A stretch of 62,347 bases of DNA from Bryobacterales bacterium (lineage in GTDB: Bacteria; Acidobacteriota; Terriglobia; Bryobacterales; Bryobacteraceae), in contig JADZBH010000001.1 in assembly GCA_020852175.1 (NCBI GenBank), positions 1-62,347 on the forward strand, written 5' to 3'. Under the pieces are notes generated by a model. The model did no database searches. It was given only the letters and a program-made list of their open reading frames with translations, and was not told the origin of the DNA. The position numbers and the translations under genes are program-made. Shown here piece after piece: positions 8,695 through 17,351 of the stretch (the first letter of the stretch is position 1; each line of letters starts with the position of its first letter).

Positions 8695-9729
8695 ATGACC
8701 CGTCGCGAGCTGTTGGCAAGCCTGGCGCTGGAATTACGCAAGCCGGCCACCGATGCGGCGCGCAAACTGCTGGACGCCGCCGCGGCCTCGGGCAAGATGC
8801 GCGCGGCTTCCCTGTATGTTCGTGAGGGGAATACGGTGTTAAGCGCGGGCTTCGGGGCGGCCAGGCCGGAGACGCCTTTCCTGCTGGCTTCGATCACGAA
8901 GCCGATGACAGCCACCGGCGTGATGCATCTGGTGGATCATCGTGAACTGGCGTTGACGGACCCCGTGCGAAAGTTCATCCCCGAGTTCGATGGCGGAGGC
9001 CGCGAAAAGATCACCGTGCACATGCTGTTGACGCACACCTCCGGTTTGCCCGACATGCTGCCGGAAAACGAGGAATTGCGCAAACGACATGCACCGCTGG
9101 CGGACTTTGTCGCAGCCACCTGCAAGACGCCGCTGCTGTTTTCGCCCGGAACGCGGATGAAGTATCAAAGCATGGGCATTCTGCTGGCCGCCGAGATCGC
9201 CCAGCGCATCACCGGCACTCCTTTTCCGGAGTACTTGCGGCAGAACGTGTTTCTGCCCCTGGTGATGCGCGAGACGACGCTCGGACTGGGGAAGCGCACG
9301 ATTGCTTCCACGGCGCAGTGCCAGGCGCCCGCGGACAACGACTGGAACTGGAACTCCCCCTACTGGCGCAACCTCGGCGTGCCGTGGGGCGGCGCGCACG
9401 CCACCGCCGAGAACGTGGCCCGTTTCCTGCGCTCATTCCTGACGGCCGATGGCCGCGTGGTGCGCACAGCCACGGCGCAGATGATGATCCAGAACCAGAA
9501 CACAAAGCTGAAAGATCCGTGGGGAATCGGCTTTTCCGTGAAGCCGGGAAGTTTTGGCAAGCGATGTTCGGCGTCCACCTTCGGACATAGCGGCTCCACG
9601 GGCACGTTGTGCTGGGCCGATCCCGAGTCGGGAGGCTGTTTCGTTCTGCTGACGACGTGGCCCGCCGCGCAATCCAGCCAGGTCTTGATTCAGCCCGTTT
9701 CGGATTCGATTTCGGAGTCAATCGTATGA
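8695..9729 (+). CDS. Serine hydrolase, class C beta-lactamase family
   Basis: This is a 344-residue member of the beta-lactamase/transpeptidase-like family (PF00144). The catalytic tetrad motif SITK is at residues 66-69, the YxN-equivalent is Y157 in KYQS (Ser replaces the usual Asn), and HSGSTG near the C-terminus replaces the KTG box. Such proteins are esterases or D-aminopeptidases more often than true lactamases. I chose the ATG giving MTRRELLASLA because it follows GGAAAG; an ATG 51 nt upstream is possible. The stop overlaps the next start by 4 nt (ATGA), so it is translationally coupled to an exported S9 peptidase, which suggests a joint role in peptide turnover. Confidence 0.85.
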   Translation: MTRRELLASLALELRKPATDAARKLLDAAAASGKMRAASLYVREGNTVLSAGFGAARPETPFLLASITKPMTATGVMHLVDHRELALTDPVRKFIPEFDGGGREKITVHMLLTHTSGLPDMLPENEELRKRHAPLADFVAATCKTPLLFSPGTRMKYQSMGILLAAEIAQRITGTPFPEYLRQNVFLPLVMRETTLGLGKRTIASTAQCQAPADNDWNWNSPYWRNLGVPWGGAHATAENVARFLRSFLTADGRVVRTATAQMMIQNQNTKLKDPWGIGFSVKPGSFGKRCSASTFGHSGSTGTLCWADPESGGCFVLLTTWPAAQSSQVLIQPVSDSISESIV

Positions 9730-11810
9730 AGCTGTTTTTGGGCGGTGCGCTCTGCTGCGCCGCCACGTTCGCTCCCGTCCTGAACGCGCAGGCCGCCAAG
9801 CCCAGTCTGGAACAGTTGATGAGCGCGCCCTTCCCCTCGACTCCCGCGGCGAGCCCGGCGGGAGGGCATTTCGCCTGGGTGCAGAACGCGGCGGGCGTGC
9901 GGAACATTTTTCTAGCCGCCGCGCCCGACTATGAGGCGAAGGCGGTCACCACATATGCGAAAGACGACGGCCAGGAACTGGCAAGCCTCGTCTTCACGCC
10001 GGATGGCGGCCACATTGTCTATGTAAGGGGAGGCGCGGCGAACTCCCGGGGCGAAATCCCCAACCCGGCCAGTGACACAGGCGGCGCAGAGCAGGCCATC
10101 TACATCGTGCCGGCGGCGGGTGGTGAGCCGAGGCGCATTGGCGAGGGCGCCCAACCTGTGATCTCGCCAAAGGGCGGCGTGGCGGCCTACACATGGAAGG
10201 GGCAGGTATGGACGGCCGGTCTGGCTGGCGAACCCAAACCCGCGCAACTGTTCAAGGCGCGCGGCAGCGCTGTGTCGCTGGCCTGGTCGCCCGACGGCGC
10301 GAAACTCGCCTTTGTCAGCCGCCGCGGCACGCACAGCTTCGCCGGGGTCTACGATTTCGAGGCAAAGTCGATCCGGTGGATGGATCCGGCGCTCGAATGG
10401 GACGAGGATCCCGTATGGTCGCCCGATTCCAAGCGGCTTGCCTTCCGCCGCACGCCCTACACAAAGGCATTCACGCTGTTTGGGCCCAAGCGCGAGGCGC
10501 CGCCCTGGAGCGTCCGCGTGGCCAACGTGGCGACGGGTGAATCGAAAGCGGTGTTCACGGCCGAGGCGGGGCGGGGCAGCGTCTATCATGCGACCGTCTC
10601 GGACCATCAGGTTCTGTGGGCCTCGGGCGATCTGCTGGTGTTTCCCTGGGAGCGGGACGGCTGGAACCACCTGTACTCCGTGCCGGCCGGAGGAGGCTCT
10701 CCCAAGCGGCTCACTTATGGCGCCTGCGAGGTGGAGTATGTCGCCCTGGGCGCCGACCCGAAGGAGATTTTGTTCAACTCGAATTGTGATGACATCGACC
10801 GGCGGCACATCTACCGCGTGCCTGCCGCTGGTGGTCCGCTGACGCCCGTCACGACGGGGCGTGGCATCGAGTGGGCGCCGGTGGTGTCGAACGACAACAA
10901 GGCACTGCTCTTCTTCCGCTCCGGCGCGAAGACGCCCGCGCGGGCCGCCATTCAGATCAGCTTCGGACAGCCGCGCGATCTGGTTCCGGTGAATTTTCCG
11001 TCCGAGGCTCTGGTGGAGCCGCAGGCCGTAACCTTCACCGCGGCCGACGGCATGCGCATTCCGGCGCAGCTTTTCCTGCCCGCGCTGCCGCAAGGCGCCC
11101 GCGCGCCCGCGGTCGTGTTCTTTCACGGCGGCTCGCGGCGCCAGATGCTGATGGGGTTCCACTATTCCAGCTACTATCACAACGCCTATGCGTTCAATCA
11201 ATGGCTGGTGTCGCAGGGCTACGCCGTACTGAGCGTGAACTACCGCAGCGGCACGGGCTACGGCATGGAGTTCCGGGAGGCGCTGAACTACGGCGCGACG
11301 GGCGCGACGGAGTATCACGACGTGATTGGCGCGGGCCTGTTCCTGCAGTCGCGGGCCGAGGTGGACCCGGCGCGGATCGGCCTGTGGGGCGGCAGCTACG
11401 GCGGGTATCTGACGGCGCTGGGCCTGGCGCGCGCATCGAACCTGTTTGCCGCGGGCGTGGACGTTCATGGCGTGCACGACTGGAACGTCGAGTTGAAGCA
11501 CTGGAACCCGGCCTACGAGCCGGAGCAGCAACAAGGCGAAGCCAAGGTGGCCTATGAGTCGTCGCCCATGGCTTCGATGAAGTCGTGGAAGTCTCCGGTA
11601 CTGCTGGTGCATGGCGACGACGACCGCAACGTGCCTTTCATCGAAAGCGTGATGATCACCGAGGCGCTGCGCAAGCAGGGCGTCGAGTTTGAACAGGTGG
11701 TCTACCCGGACGAGGTACACGGCTTCCTGCGGCATGAAAACTGGCTGCGGACCTTCCATGCCGCGTCGGACTTTTTCGAGCGGCGTCTGGCGCGGAAACG
11801 CACCCAGTAG
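9726..11810 (+). CDS. Exported S9 family peptidase (DPP-IV/acylaminoacyl-peptidase type)
   Basis: This 694-residue protein starts with a ~21-residue signal peptide ending in LNAQA, so it is probably periplasmic. Residues ~45-430 form a beta-propeller with TolB-like WSPDGAKLAF and WSPDSKRLAF repeats. The C-terminal ~260 residues are the peptidase: nucleophile S557 in GLWGGSYGGY, D633 in HGDDDRNVPF and H665 in DEVHGF complete the triad. Members cleave short peptides after Pro, Ala or acylated residues. The start overlaps the upstream hydrolase stop. A tRNA gene on the opposite strand begins 5 nt after the stop. Confidence 0.9.
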   Translation: MKLFLGGALCCAATFAPVLNAQAAKPSLEQLMSAPFPSTPAASPAGGHFAWVQNAAGVRNIFLAAAPDYEAKAVTTYAKDDGQELASLVFTPDGGHIVYVRGGAANSRGEIPNPASDTGGAEQAIYIVPAAGGEPRRIGEGAQPVISPKGGVAAYTWKGQVWTAGLAGEPKPAQLFKARGSAVSLAWSPDGAKLAFVSRRGTHSFAGVYDFEAKSIRWMDPALEWDEDPVWSPDSKRLAFRRTPYTKAFTLFGPKREAPPWSVRVANVATGESKAVFTAEAGRGSVYHATVSDHQVLWASGDLLVFPWERDGWNHLYSVPAGGGSPKRLTYGACEVEYVALGADPKEILFNSNCDDIDRRHIYRVPAAGGPLTPVTTGRGIEWAPVVSNDNKALLFFRSGAKTPARAAIQISFGQPRDLVPVNFPSEALVEPQAVTFTAADGMRIPAQLFLPALPQGARAPAVVFFHGGSRRQMLMGFHYSSYYHNAYAFNQWLVSQGYAVLSVNYRSGTGYGMEFREALNYGATGATEYHDVIGAGLFLQSRAEVDPARIGLWGGSYGGYLTALGLARASNLFAAGVDVHGVHDWNVELKHWNPAYEPEQQQGEAKVAYESSPMASMKSWKSPVLLVHGDDDRNVPFIESVMITEALRKQGVEFEQVVYPDEVHGFLRHENWLRTFHAASDFFERRLARKRTQ

Positions 11811-11815
11811 TGGTT

Positions 11816-11891
<76 letters not shown>

Positions 11892-11939
11892 GCTCGCACT
11901 AACGTAACACGGCCTTCCGCGGGCGCCGGGGCGAAGGAT

Positions 11940-12034
11940 TGGCGGGAACCAGTTCGAGTCGAACGAACCAACGGCCGGTGAGACCGTTCAACGGTTTTGA
12001 AGACCGGGCCTGCCACCGGGCAGGATTGGCTCCC
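11940..12034 (-). tRNA. selC: Selenocysteine tRNA (UCA anticodon)
   Basis: This is a 95-nt tRNA, the length of E. coli selC. It has an 8-bp acceptor stem (GGGAGCCA/TGGTTCCC), discriminator G and an encoded CCA. The D arm has a 6-bp stem (CCTGCC/GGCAGG) with a 4-nt CGGT loop. The anticodon loop is CTTCAAA with anticodon TCA, which reads UGA. A 22-nt variable arm and a 5-bp T stem (GTTCG/CGAAC) with loop TTCGACT follow. The 8+5 acceptor/T stack and 4-nt D loop are diagnostic of tRNA-Sec and would be missed by a standard cloverleaf search. The top anticodon-stem pair is a C-U mismatch. It lies 8 nt past the stop of the molybdenum hydroxylase gene, possibly in the same transcript. Confidence 0.93.
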
Positions 12035-12042
12035 ACGCCCTG

Positions 12043-14283
12043 CTACACGAGCCTGGTTTTGCGCACGGGCAACTCCCGCACGCGCTTGCCCGTGGCGGCG
12101 AATATGGCGTTACAAAGAGCCGGGGCTATCGGCGGCACACCCGGTTCGCCCACGCCCGCCGGCGGGGCGCTGGAGGGCAGAATGTGCACATCCACCACGT
12201 GCGGCGCCTCGTCGATGCGCGCCACCGGATAGGTGTCGAAGTTTTTTTGCTGAATCACGCCGGCCTTGGCCGTCATCTCGCCGAGCATGGCGATGCTCGT
12301 GCCAAACACCGCCGCGCCTTCGAACTGCGCCTTCACCCGGTCCGGGTTGATCACCTGGCCGGGATCGATCACATAGGTGACCCGCGGAATCCTCACCCTG
12401 CCGGCGGCGTCCACCTCCGCCTCCACCATCGCGGCGATGTAGGAGAAAAAGCTGCGGTGCACGACCATGCCATAGCCCTTGCCGCCTCCCGATTTCTTGT
12501 TGGCCCAGTTCGACCGGCTGGCGCATACCTCCAGCACGCGACGCAGCCGCGCCGTGTCGATGGGGAACTTGGGGTGAGGTTTGTGATCCGCCCCTTGCTT
12601 GATGATCTCCTGGTCGATCACGCGTCCAGTGCCGATCAGTTTCAGATAGTAGTCCACCCGGTCGGCGCCCGCCGCGGCGGCGAGTTCATCCACGAAGGAG
12701 TGCGTCGCGAAGGCGTGGTAGATGTGCGCCACCGAACGCAGCCAGCCTATGCGGACGTGGCACTCGGCCGGCCCGTTCTCGGCCCGGAAATTGGCGATGG
12801 TGAACGGATTGTCGATCCATCCCATGCCCATCTCGAAATCGGCGCCATATTTGGCGTCCTTGGCGAACATGTTTCCAATGGAGGGGAACACGCTGCGTTG
12901 CAGCCACGCGGCCGGTTGGCCGTCCGCGCCCGGCGCGGCCTTCATGTACATGCCGGCGACGGCGTGATAGTAGTCGAACCGCAGGTCGTCTTCGCGGTTC
13001 CACACCACTTTCACCGGCTTGCCTACGGCCTTGGAGAGCCTGGCGGCCTCCACTACGTAATCGGGTTTCGATTTGCGCCCGAAGCCGCCGCCCAGCAGCG
13101 TGACATGGCAGATCACGTCGGTCTTCTTGATGCCCAGCGCGGCCGAAACGGCCTCCTGCACGGCCTGCGGATTCTGCGTGGGCGCATGCGCGATCACTTT
13201 TCCGTTTTCGAAGGACGCCACCGCCGCCGGGGGCTCCATGGCCGCATGGGCAAGCAGCGGAACATAATAAGAAGCCTCCACCACCTTGCCGCCTTTGGCG
13301 AAAACGGCATCCACGTCGCCCGCTTTACGCACTACCTTTTGCGGCTTACGCGCGATGTCCAACAACACGGCCTTGTACACATCCGAGTCGTAGGCCGCGT
13401 GGGGACCGGGTGTCCATGTAGCCTTCAGTTTCTTGCGCCCCTCGAAGGCCGACCAGGTGTCGCCGGCGATCACGGCCACGCCGCCCAACGCCTGGAACAG
13501 GTAGGGCTGCGTCAACCCCTCCAGTTTCACCGTGCCGGAGACGCTCGCCACTTTCTTCGTCTCGCTGTCGTCCACCGATGCCAGCGTCGCACCCATCACC
13601 GGAGGCCGCTCGATCGCCGCATACACCATGCCCGGCATCGCGGCGTCGTAGCCGAAGACGGCCTTGCCCGTGACATGGCCGCCCAAGTCCACGGTCGGCA
13701 TCTCCTTGCCGATGTATCTGTAGGCCGAAGGCGCCTTGCGCTTCACTTCGGCAGGTTTCGGCAGGGGCAGTTTGGCCGCATCCTCCGCCAGCTCGCCGTA
13801 GCCTGCCTTTTTCCCTTCCGGCCCGAGCACGAAGTGGTTCGACGCCTTGCACTGCCCGGCCGCCACGCCCCACCTCTTCGCCGCCGCGCGTTCCAGCAGC
13901 ATCCGCGCCGACGCTCCGGCCGTGTGCAGGGCCTCGGCGAAATCGCGAATCGAACACGACCCGTCGGTGTTCTGCGAACCGTACTTTTCATCGCCGAGGG
14001 CCTGCTCGATCCGTACCTTCGACCAGTCGGCTTCCATCTCGTCGGCGGCGATCACGGGCAGCACGCTACGAATGCCGGTGCCCATCTCGGAGCGGTGCGC
14101 GACCAGGATCACCGTGCCGTCTTTTTGCAGTCCCAGATAGACACTGGGATGCCAGGCCGCCCGGTCTGCCTCGCCTGCCAGCAGCGCGGCGGGCGTGGCG
14201 CCAATGATCAACGCCCCGGCCGAAAAGATCTCTTCGAGGAATCCCCGGCGCGAAACGGTCCGGATGCGGTCCTGGCGCGTCAT
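12043..14283 (-). CDS. Molybdopterin-binding subunit, isoquinoline 1-oxidoreductase type
   Basis: This 746-residue large subunit of a xanthine-dehydrogenase-family molybdenum hydroxylase oxidises a heterocycle or aldehyde using water. It carries a Tat signal (SRRGFLE followed by a hydrophobic stretch), so the folded enzyme is exported. [24 protein letters not shown] and LLGGGFGRK are cofactor-binding segments. E713 in GVGEPGVPP is the expected base in the active site, though many relatives of this subfamily act on aldehydes. The start is the ATG at 14283, overlapping the Fe-S subunit stop by 4 nt; the longer open frame upstream lies inside the Fe-S gene. Substrate unknown. Confidence 0.88.
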   Translation of the reverse strand: MTRQDRIRTVSRRGFLEEIFSAGALIIGATPAALLAGEADRAAWHPSVYLGLQKDGTVILVAHRSEMGTGIRSVLPVIAADEMEADWSKVRIEQALGDEKYGSQNTDGSCSIRDFAEALHTAGASARMLLERAAAKRWGVAAGQCKASNHFVLGPEGKKAGYGELAEDAAKLPLPKPAEVKRKAPSAYRYIGKEMPTVDLGGHVTGKAVFGYDAAMPGMVYAAIERPPVMGATLASVDDSETKKVASVSGTVKLEGLTQPYLFQALGGVAVIAGDTWSAFEGRKKLKATWTPGPHAAYDSDVYKAVLLDIARKPQKVVRKAGDVDAVFAKGGKVVEASYYVPLLAHAAMEPPAAVASFENGKVIAHAPTQNPQAVQEAVSAALGIKKTDVICHVTLLGGGFGRKSKPDYVVEAARLSKAVGKPVKVVWNREDDLRFDYYHAVAGMYMKAAPGADGQPAAWLQRSVFPSIGNMFAKDAKYGADFEMGMGWIDNPFTIANFRAENGPAECHVRIGWLRSVAHIYHAFATHSFVDELAAAAGADRVDYYLKLIGTGRVIDQEIIKQGADHKPHPKFPIDTARLRRVLEVCASRSNWANKKSGGGKGYGMVVHRSFFSYIAAMVEAEVDAAGRVRIPRVTYVIDPGQVINPDRVKAQFEGAAVFGTSIAMLGEMTAKAGVIQQKNFDTYPVARIDEAPHVVDVHILPSSAPPAGVGEPGVPPIAPALCNAIFAATGKRVRELPVRKTRLV

Positions 14284-14735
14284 GCCATTACCTTCGCGGC
14301 CATTTGGATGGCGGTACGGATGCGTTGATAGGTGCCGCAGCGGCAGAGGTTGCCCCGCATGGCCGAGTCGATTTGGGACCCTGTGGGCTTCGGCGTCTTC
14401 TTCAGGAGTGAGGCCGCCTGCATGATCTGGCCCGGCTGGCAATAGCCGCATTGCGGCACGTTGGCGTCCCGCCAGGCCTTTTGCAAAGGGTGCTCGCCGT
14501 TGTTCGACAACCCCTCGATGGTTGTAACCGCCTTGCCCGCGGCGGCTTTCACCGGTGTGATGCAACTGCGCATGGCCGTGCCGTTGATATGAACGGTGCA
14601 GGCGCCGCAGAGACCCTGCCCGCAGGAAAACTTCGTGCCCGTCAGCTTGAGCACGTCCCGGAGAAACCACAGCAGCGGCATCTCCGGCGAACCGTCGAAT
14701 GTACGGTCGACGCCATTCACCTTCACAGTGATCAT
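14280..14735 (-). CDS. (2Fe-2S) subunit of molybdenum hydroxylase
   Basis: This 151-residue ferredoxin-like protein has two [2Fe-2S] clusters. Plant-type cluster ligands are C38, C43, C46 and C58, and the second-domain ligands are C96, C99, C131 and C133. This is the standard small subunit (IorA/CoxS type) that passes electrons from the molybdenum site to an acceptor. It has no signal peptide and would be exported bound to its Tat-tagged partner. I chose the ATG at 14735, giving MITVKVNG; the longer frame adds a basic, non-family N-terminus. No FAD subunit is present, as in isoquinoline-oxidoreductase-type enzymes, which use cytochromes. Confidence 0.9.
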   Translation of the reverse strand: MITVKVNGVDRTFDGSPEMPLLWFLRDVLKLTGTKFSCGQGLCGACTVHINGTAMRSCITPVKAAAGKAVTTIEGLSNNGEHPLQKAWRDANVPQCGYCQPGQIMQAASLLKKTPKPTGSQIDSAMRGNLCRCGTYQRIRTAIQMAAKVMA

Positions 14736-14761
14736 GTAGACCTCGCGGGCCGCCCAGGCCC

Positions 14762-15781
14762 CTAGTAGCCCTTCTGTTTGTCCACGACGTTGATCAGCGG
14801 TTTGCCCTCGCCGAACCGCTGGATGTTTTCCTTTACCGTTCCCAGCATACGGCTCCGGTCCTGATCGCTCCGTCCGGCGATGTGCGGCGTCACGATGGCG
14901 TTGGAGAATTTCCACAAGGCATTGCCCTGCGGCAGGGGCTCGGGATCGGTGACGTCCACGCCCGCGCCTGCCAGCCTGCCGGAGTCGAGCGCCTTGACCA
15001 GCGCAGGCAGGTCATACAAACCGCCACGGGAGACGGCGATGAAATAGGAGTCCTTCTTCATCATCTCGAACTGCGCCGGACCCATCATTTTGTGGCTTAA
15101 CGCCGTGTGCGGCGCGGAGATGAAGATCACATCGGCGCTGGGAACCACCTCGTTCAACTGGTCCGGCTTGACCACCTTTTGCCAGAACGGCGACATCGGA
15201 ATATCTTCCGGATCGACGCCCACCACGTTCATGCCGAAGGCCCAGGCGCGGATGGCGATCTGCTGGCCAATGCCGCCGAGCCCGATCACCACGGCGTTCT
15301 TGCCCCGCAGTTCGATCCCTTCAAAACGCCCGCGCCGCCAGTTCTCCGTCAGACGGTCGGCCGAATAGACGTTCAGGCGGCGGCTGAAGTAGAGCAGCAT
15401 CGCCAGCGCGTGGTCGGCGATCTCGGGACCCTGAACAATCTGATTGTTGGTGACGACGATGTTTGAGTCGCGCAGCGCCGTGGAGCCGGAGCGGTGGAGT
15501 ACGTTTTCCACGCCGGCGCTGGTGATCTGTACCCACTTCAATTGCTTTCCCGCCTGCACCAGCGCGGGAGAGATCACGCCGACAAAGGCGTCGGCGTCGC
15601 CGATCTCCTGCATCACCCGGTCCGGCGTCACGTTCACGATCTTCACCTTGTTCGAAGCCGATTGCCAATCGGCGACGACCTCTGGCGGCTGGCCAACGGT
15701 GAGAATCTTTTTTACCTGCGCCTGGGCGGCGGAGCCCATCACGAGGACAACCGAGCAGAGCCAAAGGGTGGCGCGAAACAT
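14762..15781 (-). CDS. Exported D-2-hydroxyacid dehydrogenase family protein
   Basis: This 339-residue protein has a signal peptide (hydrophobic residues 5-18, AQA cleavage near 22), which is unusual for this NAD-dependent, normally cytoplasmic family. The Rossmann loop VIGLGGIG is at 166-172. The catalytic residues of the family are visible: Arg in [11 protein letters not shown], Glu in TDPEPLP and His in VTPHIAG. It would oxidise or reduce a 2-hydroxyacid/2-oxoacid pair. It precedes the Fe-S subunit gene by 26 nt on the same strand, so it is probably cotranscribed with the molybdenum hydroxylase. How NAD would be supplied outside the cytoplasm is unclear; a non-redox role is possible. Confidence 0.82.
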   Translation of the reverse strand: MFRATLWLCSVVLVMGSAAQAQVKKILTVGQPPEVVADWQSASNKVKIVNVTPDRVMQEIGDADAFVGVISPALVQAGKQLKWVQITSAGVENVLHRSGSTALRDSNIVVTNNQIVQGPEIADHALAMLLYFSRRLNVYSADRLTENWRRGRFEGIELRGKNAVVIGLGGIGQQIAIRAWAFGMNVVGVDPEDIPMSPFWQKVVKPDQLNEVVPSADVIFISAPHTALSHKMMGPAQFEMMKKDSYFIAVSRGGLYDLPALVKALDSGRLAGAGVDVTDPEPLPQGNALWKFSNAIVTPHIAGRSDQDRSRMLGTVKENIQRFGEGKPLINVVDKQKGY

Positions 15782-15838
15782 GGAGATCTCCTTTTGCCGG
15801 ATGTGGAACCTGGGAAGTGAGATTCTATCTCAGTAGCG

Positions 15839-16699
15839 ATGCGAGCGGTAACGGATCGTCTGGCACTCGGCGTGGAAGCGGCCATGCACGCCTACCTGCG
15901 CCTGCGTAAACGGGCCGCCATGCGCGCGGCGGCGCGGAAGCCGCTGGCTTTCGCCGGGCTCGACGCGGCTCCGGTAACGGTGCGCGGCGAGGGCCGGGAT
16001 CTCTCCTGCCTGCTGGCGCCGGGCGAACCGGGGCGCGGGGTGTGGCTGCTGGCGCACGGCCTGGGAGAGAACCGCTGGCAGATGGCATCGCGGGCCGCCT
16101 GGTTCCGCTCGCGGGGCCATTCCGTGCTCTTGCTGGACTTCCGTTCGCATGGGCAAAGCGACTGGGGCCCGGTTTCCTTTGGACGTTCCGAGGCTGCCGA
16201 TGTCGATGCGGCCGTTGGCTACCTGGAAACGCGGTTTCCGGGCGAACCCATCTCATTTTGCGGCGTGTCCCTGGGCGCGGCGGCGGGCGTGCTGGCGGCC
16301 TCGGCGGAGCGCTTTGACCGCGTCATTCTCGAACTGCTCTACCGCGCCCTGGAGGACGCCGTCATGGACCGTGCGCGCGCGTGGCTCACACGGGCCAGCT
16401 TTCCCGTGGCGCGCGCCTATCTGCGGCGGCTGGAACACGCCTACCCCGGAGGCGACCCGCTGGAGGCCGTCACGAGGCTGCGCGGCCGCGTCCTGCTGCT
16501 GGCGGGCGCGCTGGATCCCTATGTGCCGCTGGCGCACGCACGCCAGTTGGCGGCGGCCGCCGGGGCGGCACTGGTGGAGTTTCCCCGAACGGGACATCGG
16601 AACCTGCACCGCGTCGCCCGCGCCGAATGGCAGCGCGCGGTGGAGGATTGGCTGGACGGGCCTTCGGAGCAGGCGGCTGCCGTGCTCAGGAGTTCATGA
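15839..16699 (+). CDS. Alpha/beta hydrolase
   Basis: This is a 286-residue alpha/beta hydrolase with nucleophile S144 in FCGVSLGAAAG, an oxyanion-type WLLAHGLGENR segment at ~60-70, an acid in LAGALDPYVPL and a C-terminal His in RTGHRNLH. There is no signal peptide. Substrate cannot be inferred; the family includes esterases and lipases. The gene is divergent from the exported dehydrogenase gene, 57 nt apart, and its 3' end overlaps the convergent YqiA-like hydrolase gene by 14 nt. Confidence 0.82.
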   Translation: MRAVTDRLALGVEAAMHAYLRLRKRAAMRAAARKPLAFAGLDAAPVTVRGEGRDLSCLLAPGEPGRGVWLLAHGLGENRWQMASRAAWFRSRGHSVLLLDFRSHGQSDWGPVSFGRSEAADVDAAVGYLETRFPGEPISFCGVSLGAAAGVLAASAERFDRVILELLYRALEDAVMDRARAWLTRASFPVARAYLRRLEHAYPGGDPLEAVTRLRGRVLLLAGALDPYVPLAHARQLAAAAGAALVEFPRTGHRNLHRVARAEWQRAVEDWLDGPSEQAAAVLRSS

Positions 16700-17330
16700 A
16701 ACGCAGACTGTGCTCGCGGATGTAATCCAGGGAATCGATCAGCTCATGATCGGATTCCAGCGTGTGCAACTCCGCCTCCGGGTGCAGCCGAGCGAACTCC
16801 TCGGCGAAAGCCAGGGGAACCACCTCGTCTTCCGTTCCGTGAAAGATGATGGCCGGCTGCGTGGCGTCCGGATACTCCTCATAGGTGAGTGCGTCTTTCA
16901 TCAGCTCGAAGCCGAGGCTGGTTTCGCGCATCAGGCCGTAGTGAAACACGGAAAGCGAGTTTGTCTCGCGCCAGGCGGCCATGGCTTCGCCGCCCAACTC
17001 CGCTTGCCAGCGCGGAGCGAAGCCGAACGCCGGGGCCATCAGGATGAGCCGTTTCACGCGGTCCGGGTTGCGCGCTGCGTAGAGCGTGGCCAGATAGCCG
17101 CCCATCGACGAACCCATCAGCGTCACCGGCAGCGCCGCCGGCCCCAGATTTTGCAGAGCGTCTTCCAGAATGGCAAGCTGGCCGGAGATGGTCAGACGCT
17201 CGAAGTCTCCGCCATCCAGCGCCGGGATGCTGACGGCAATGCCCGCTTCGCCGAAGCTGTCGCGGAAATACAGCGCCTTGCGCGAGGCGGGGCTGGAGGC
17301 GAATCCATGAAGATAGATCAGATGGCTCAC
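16686..17330 (-). CDS. YqiA/YcfP-type alpha/beta fold esterase
   Basis: This 214-residue compact alpha/beta hydrolase matches the short YqiA/YcfP esterase group: an N-terminal IYLHGFASSP oxyanion segment, nucleophile S75 in LMGSSMGGYLA, an acid in FHGTEDEVVP and His in ESDHELID. There is no cap domain and no signal peptide. It sits 21 nt downstream of the oligopeptidase B gene on the same strand and may be cotranscribed with it. The natural substrate is unknown. Confidence 0.85.
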   Translation of the reverse strand: MSHLIYLHGFASSPASRKALYFRDSFGEAGIAVSIPALDGGDFERLTISGQLAILEDALQNLGPAALPVTLMGSSMGGYLATLYAARNPDRVKRLILMAPAFGFAPRWQAELGGEAMAAWRETNSLSVFHYGLMRETSLGFELMKDALTYEEYPDATQPAIIFHGTEDEVVPLAFAEEFARLHPEAELHTLESDHELIDSLDYIREHSLRFMNS

Positions 17331-17351
17331 GGTGTGTGGCTGCGCTCCCGT

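Noticed and set aside
12184..14328. A 714-codon frame antisense to the molybdopterin subunit.
   Set aside because: The minus-strand product has Tat, cofactor and active-site motifs; the plus-strand frame has none.
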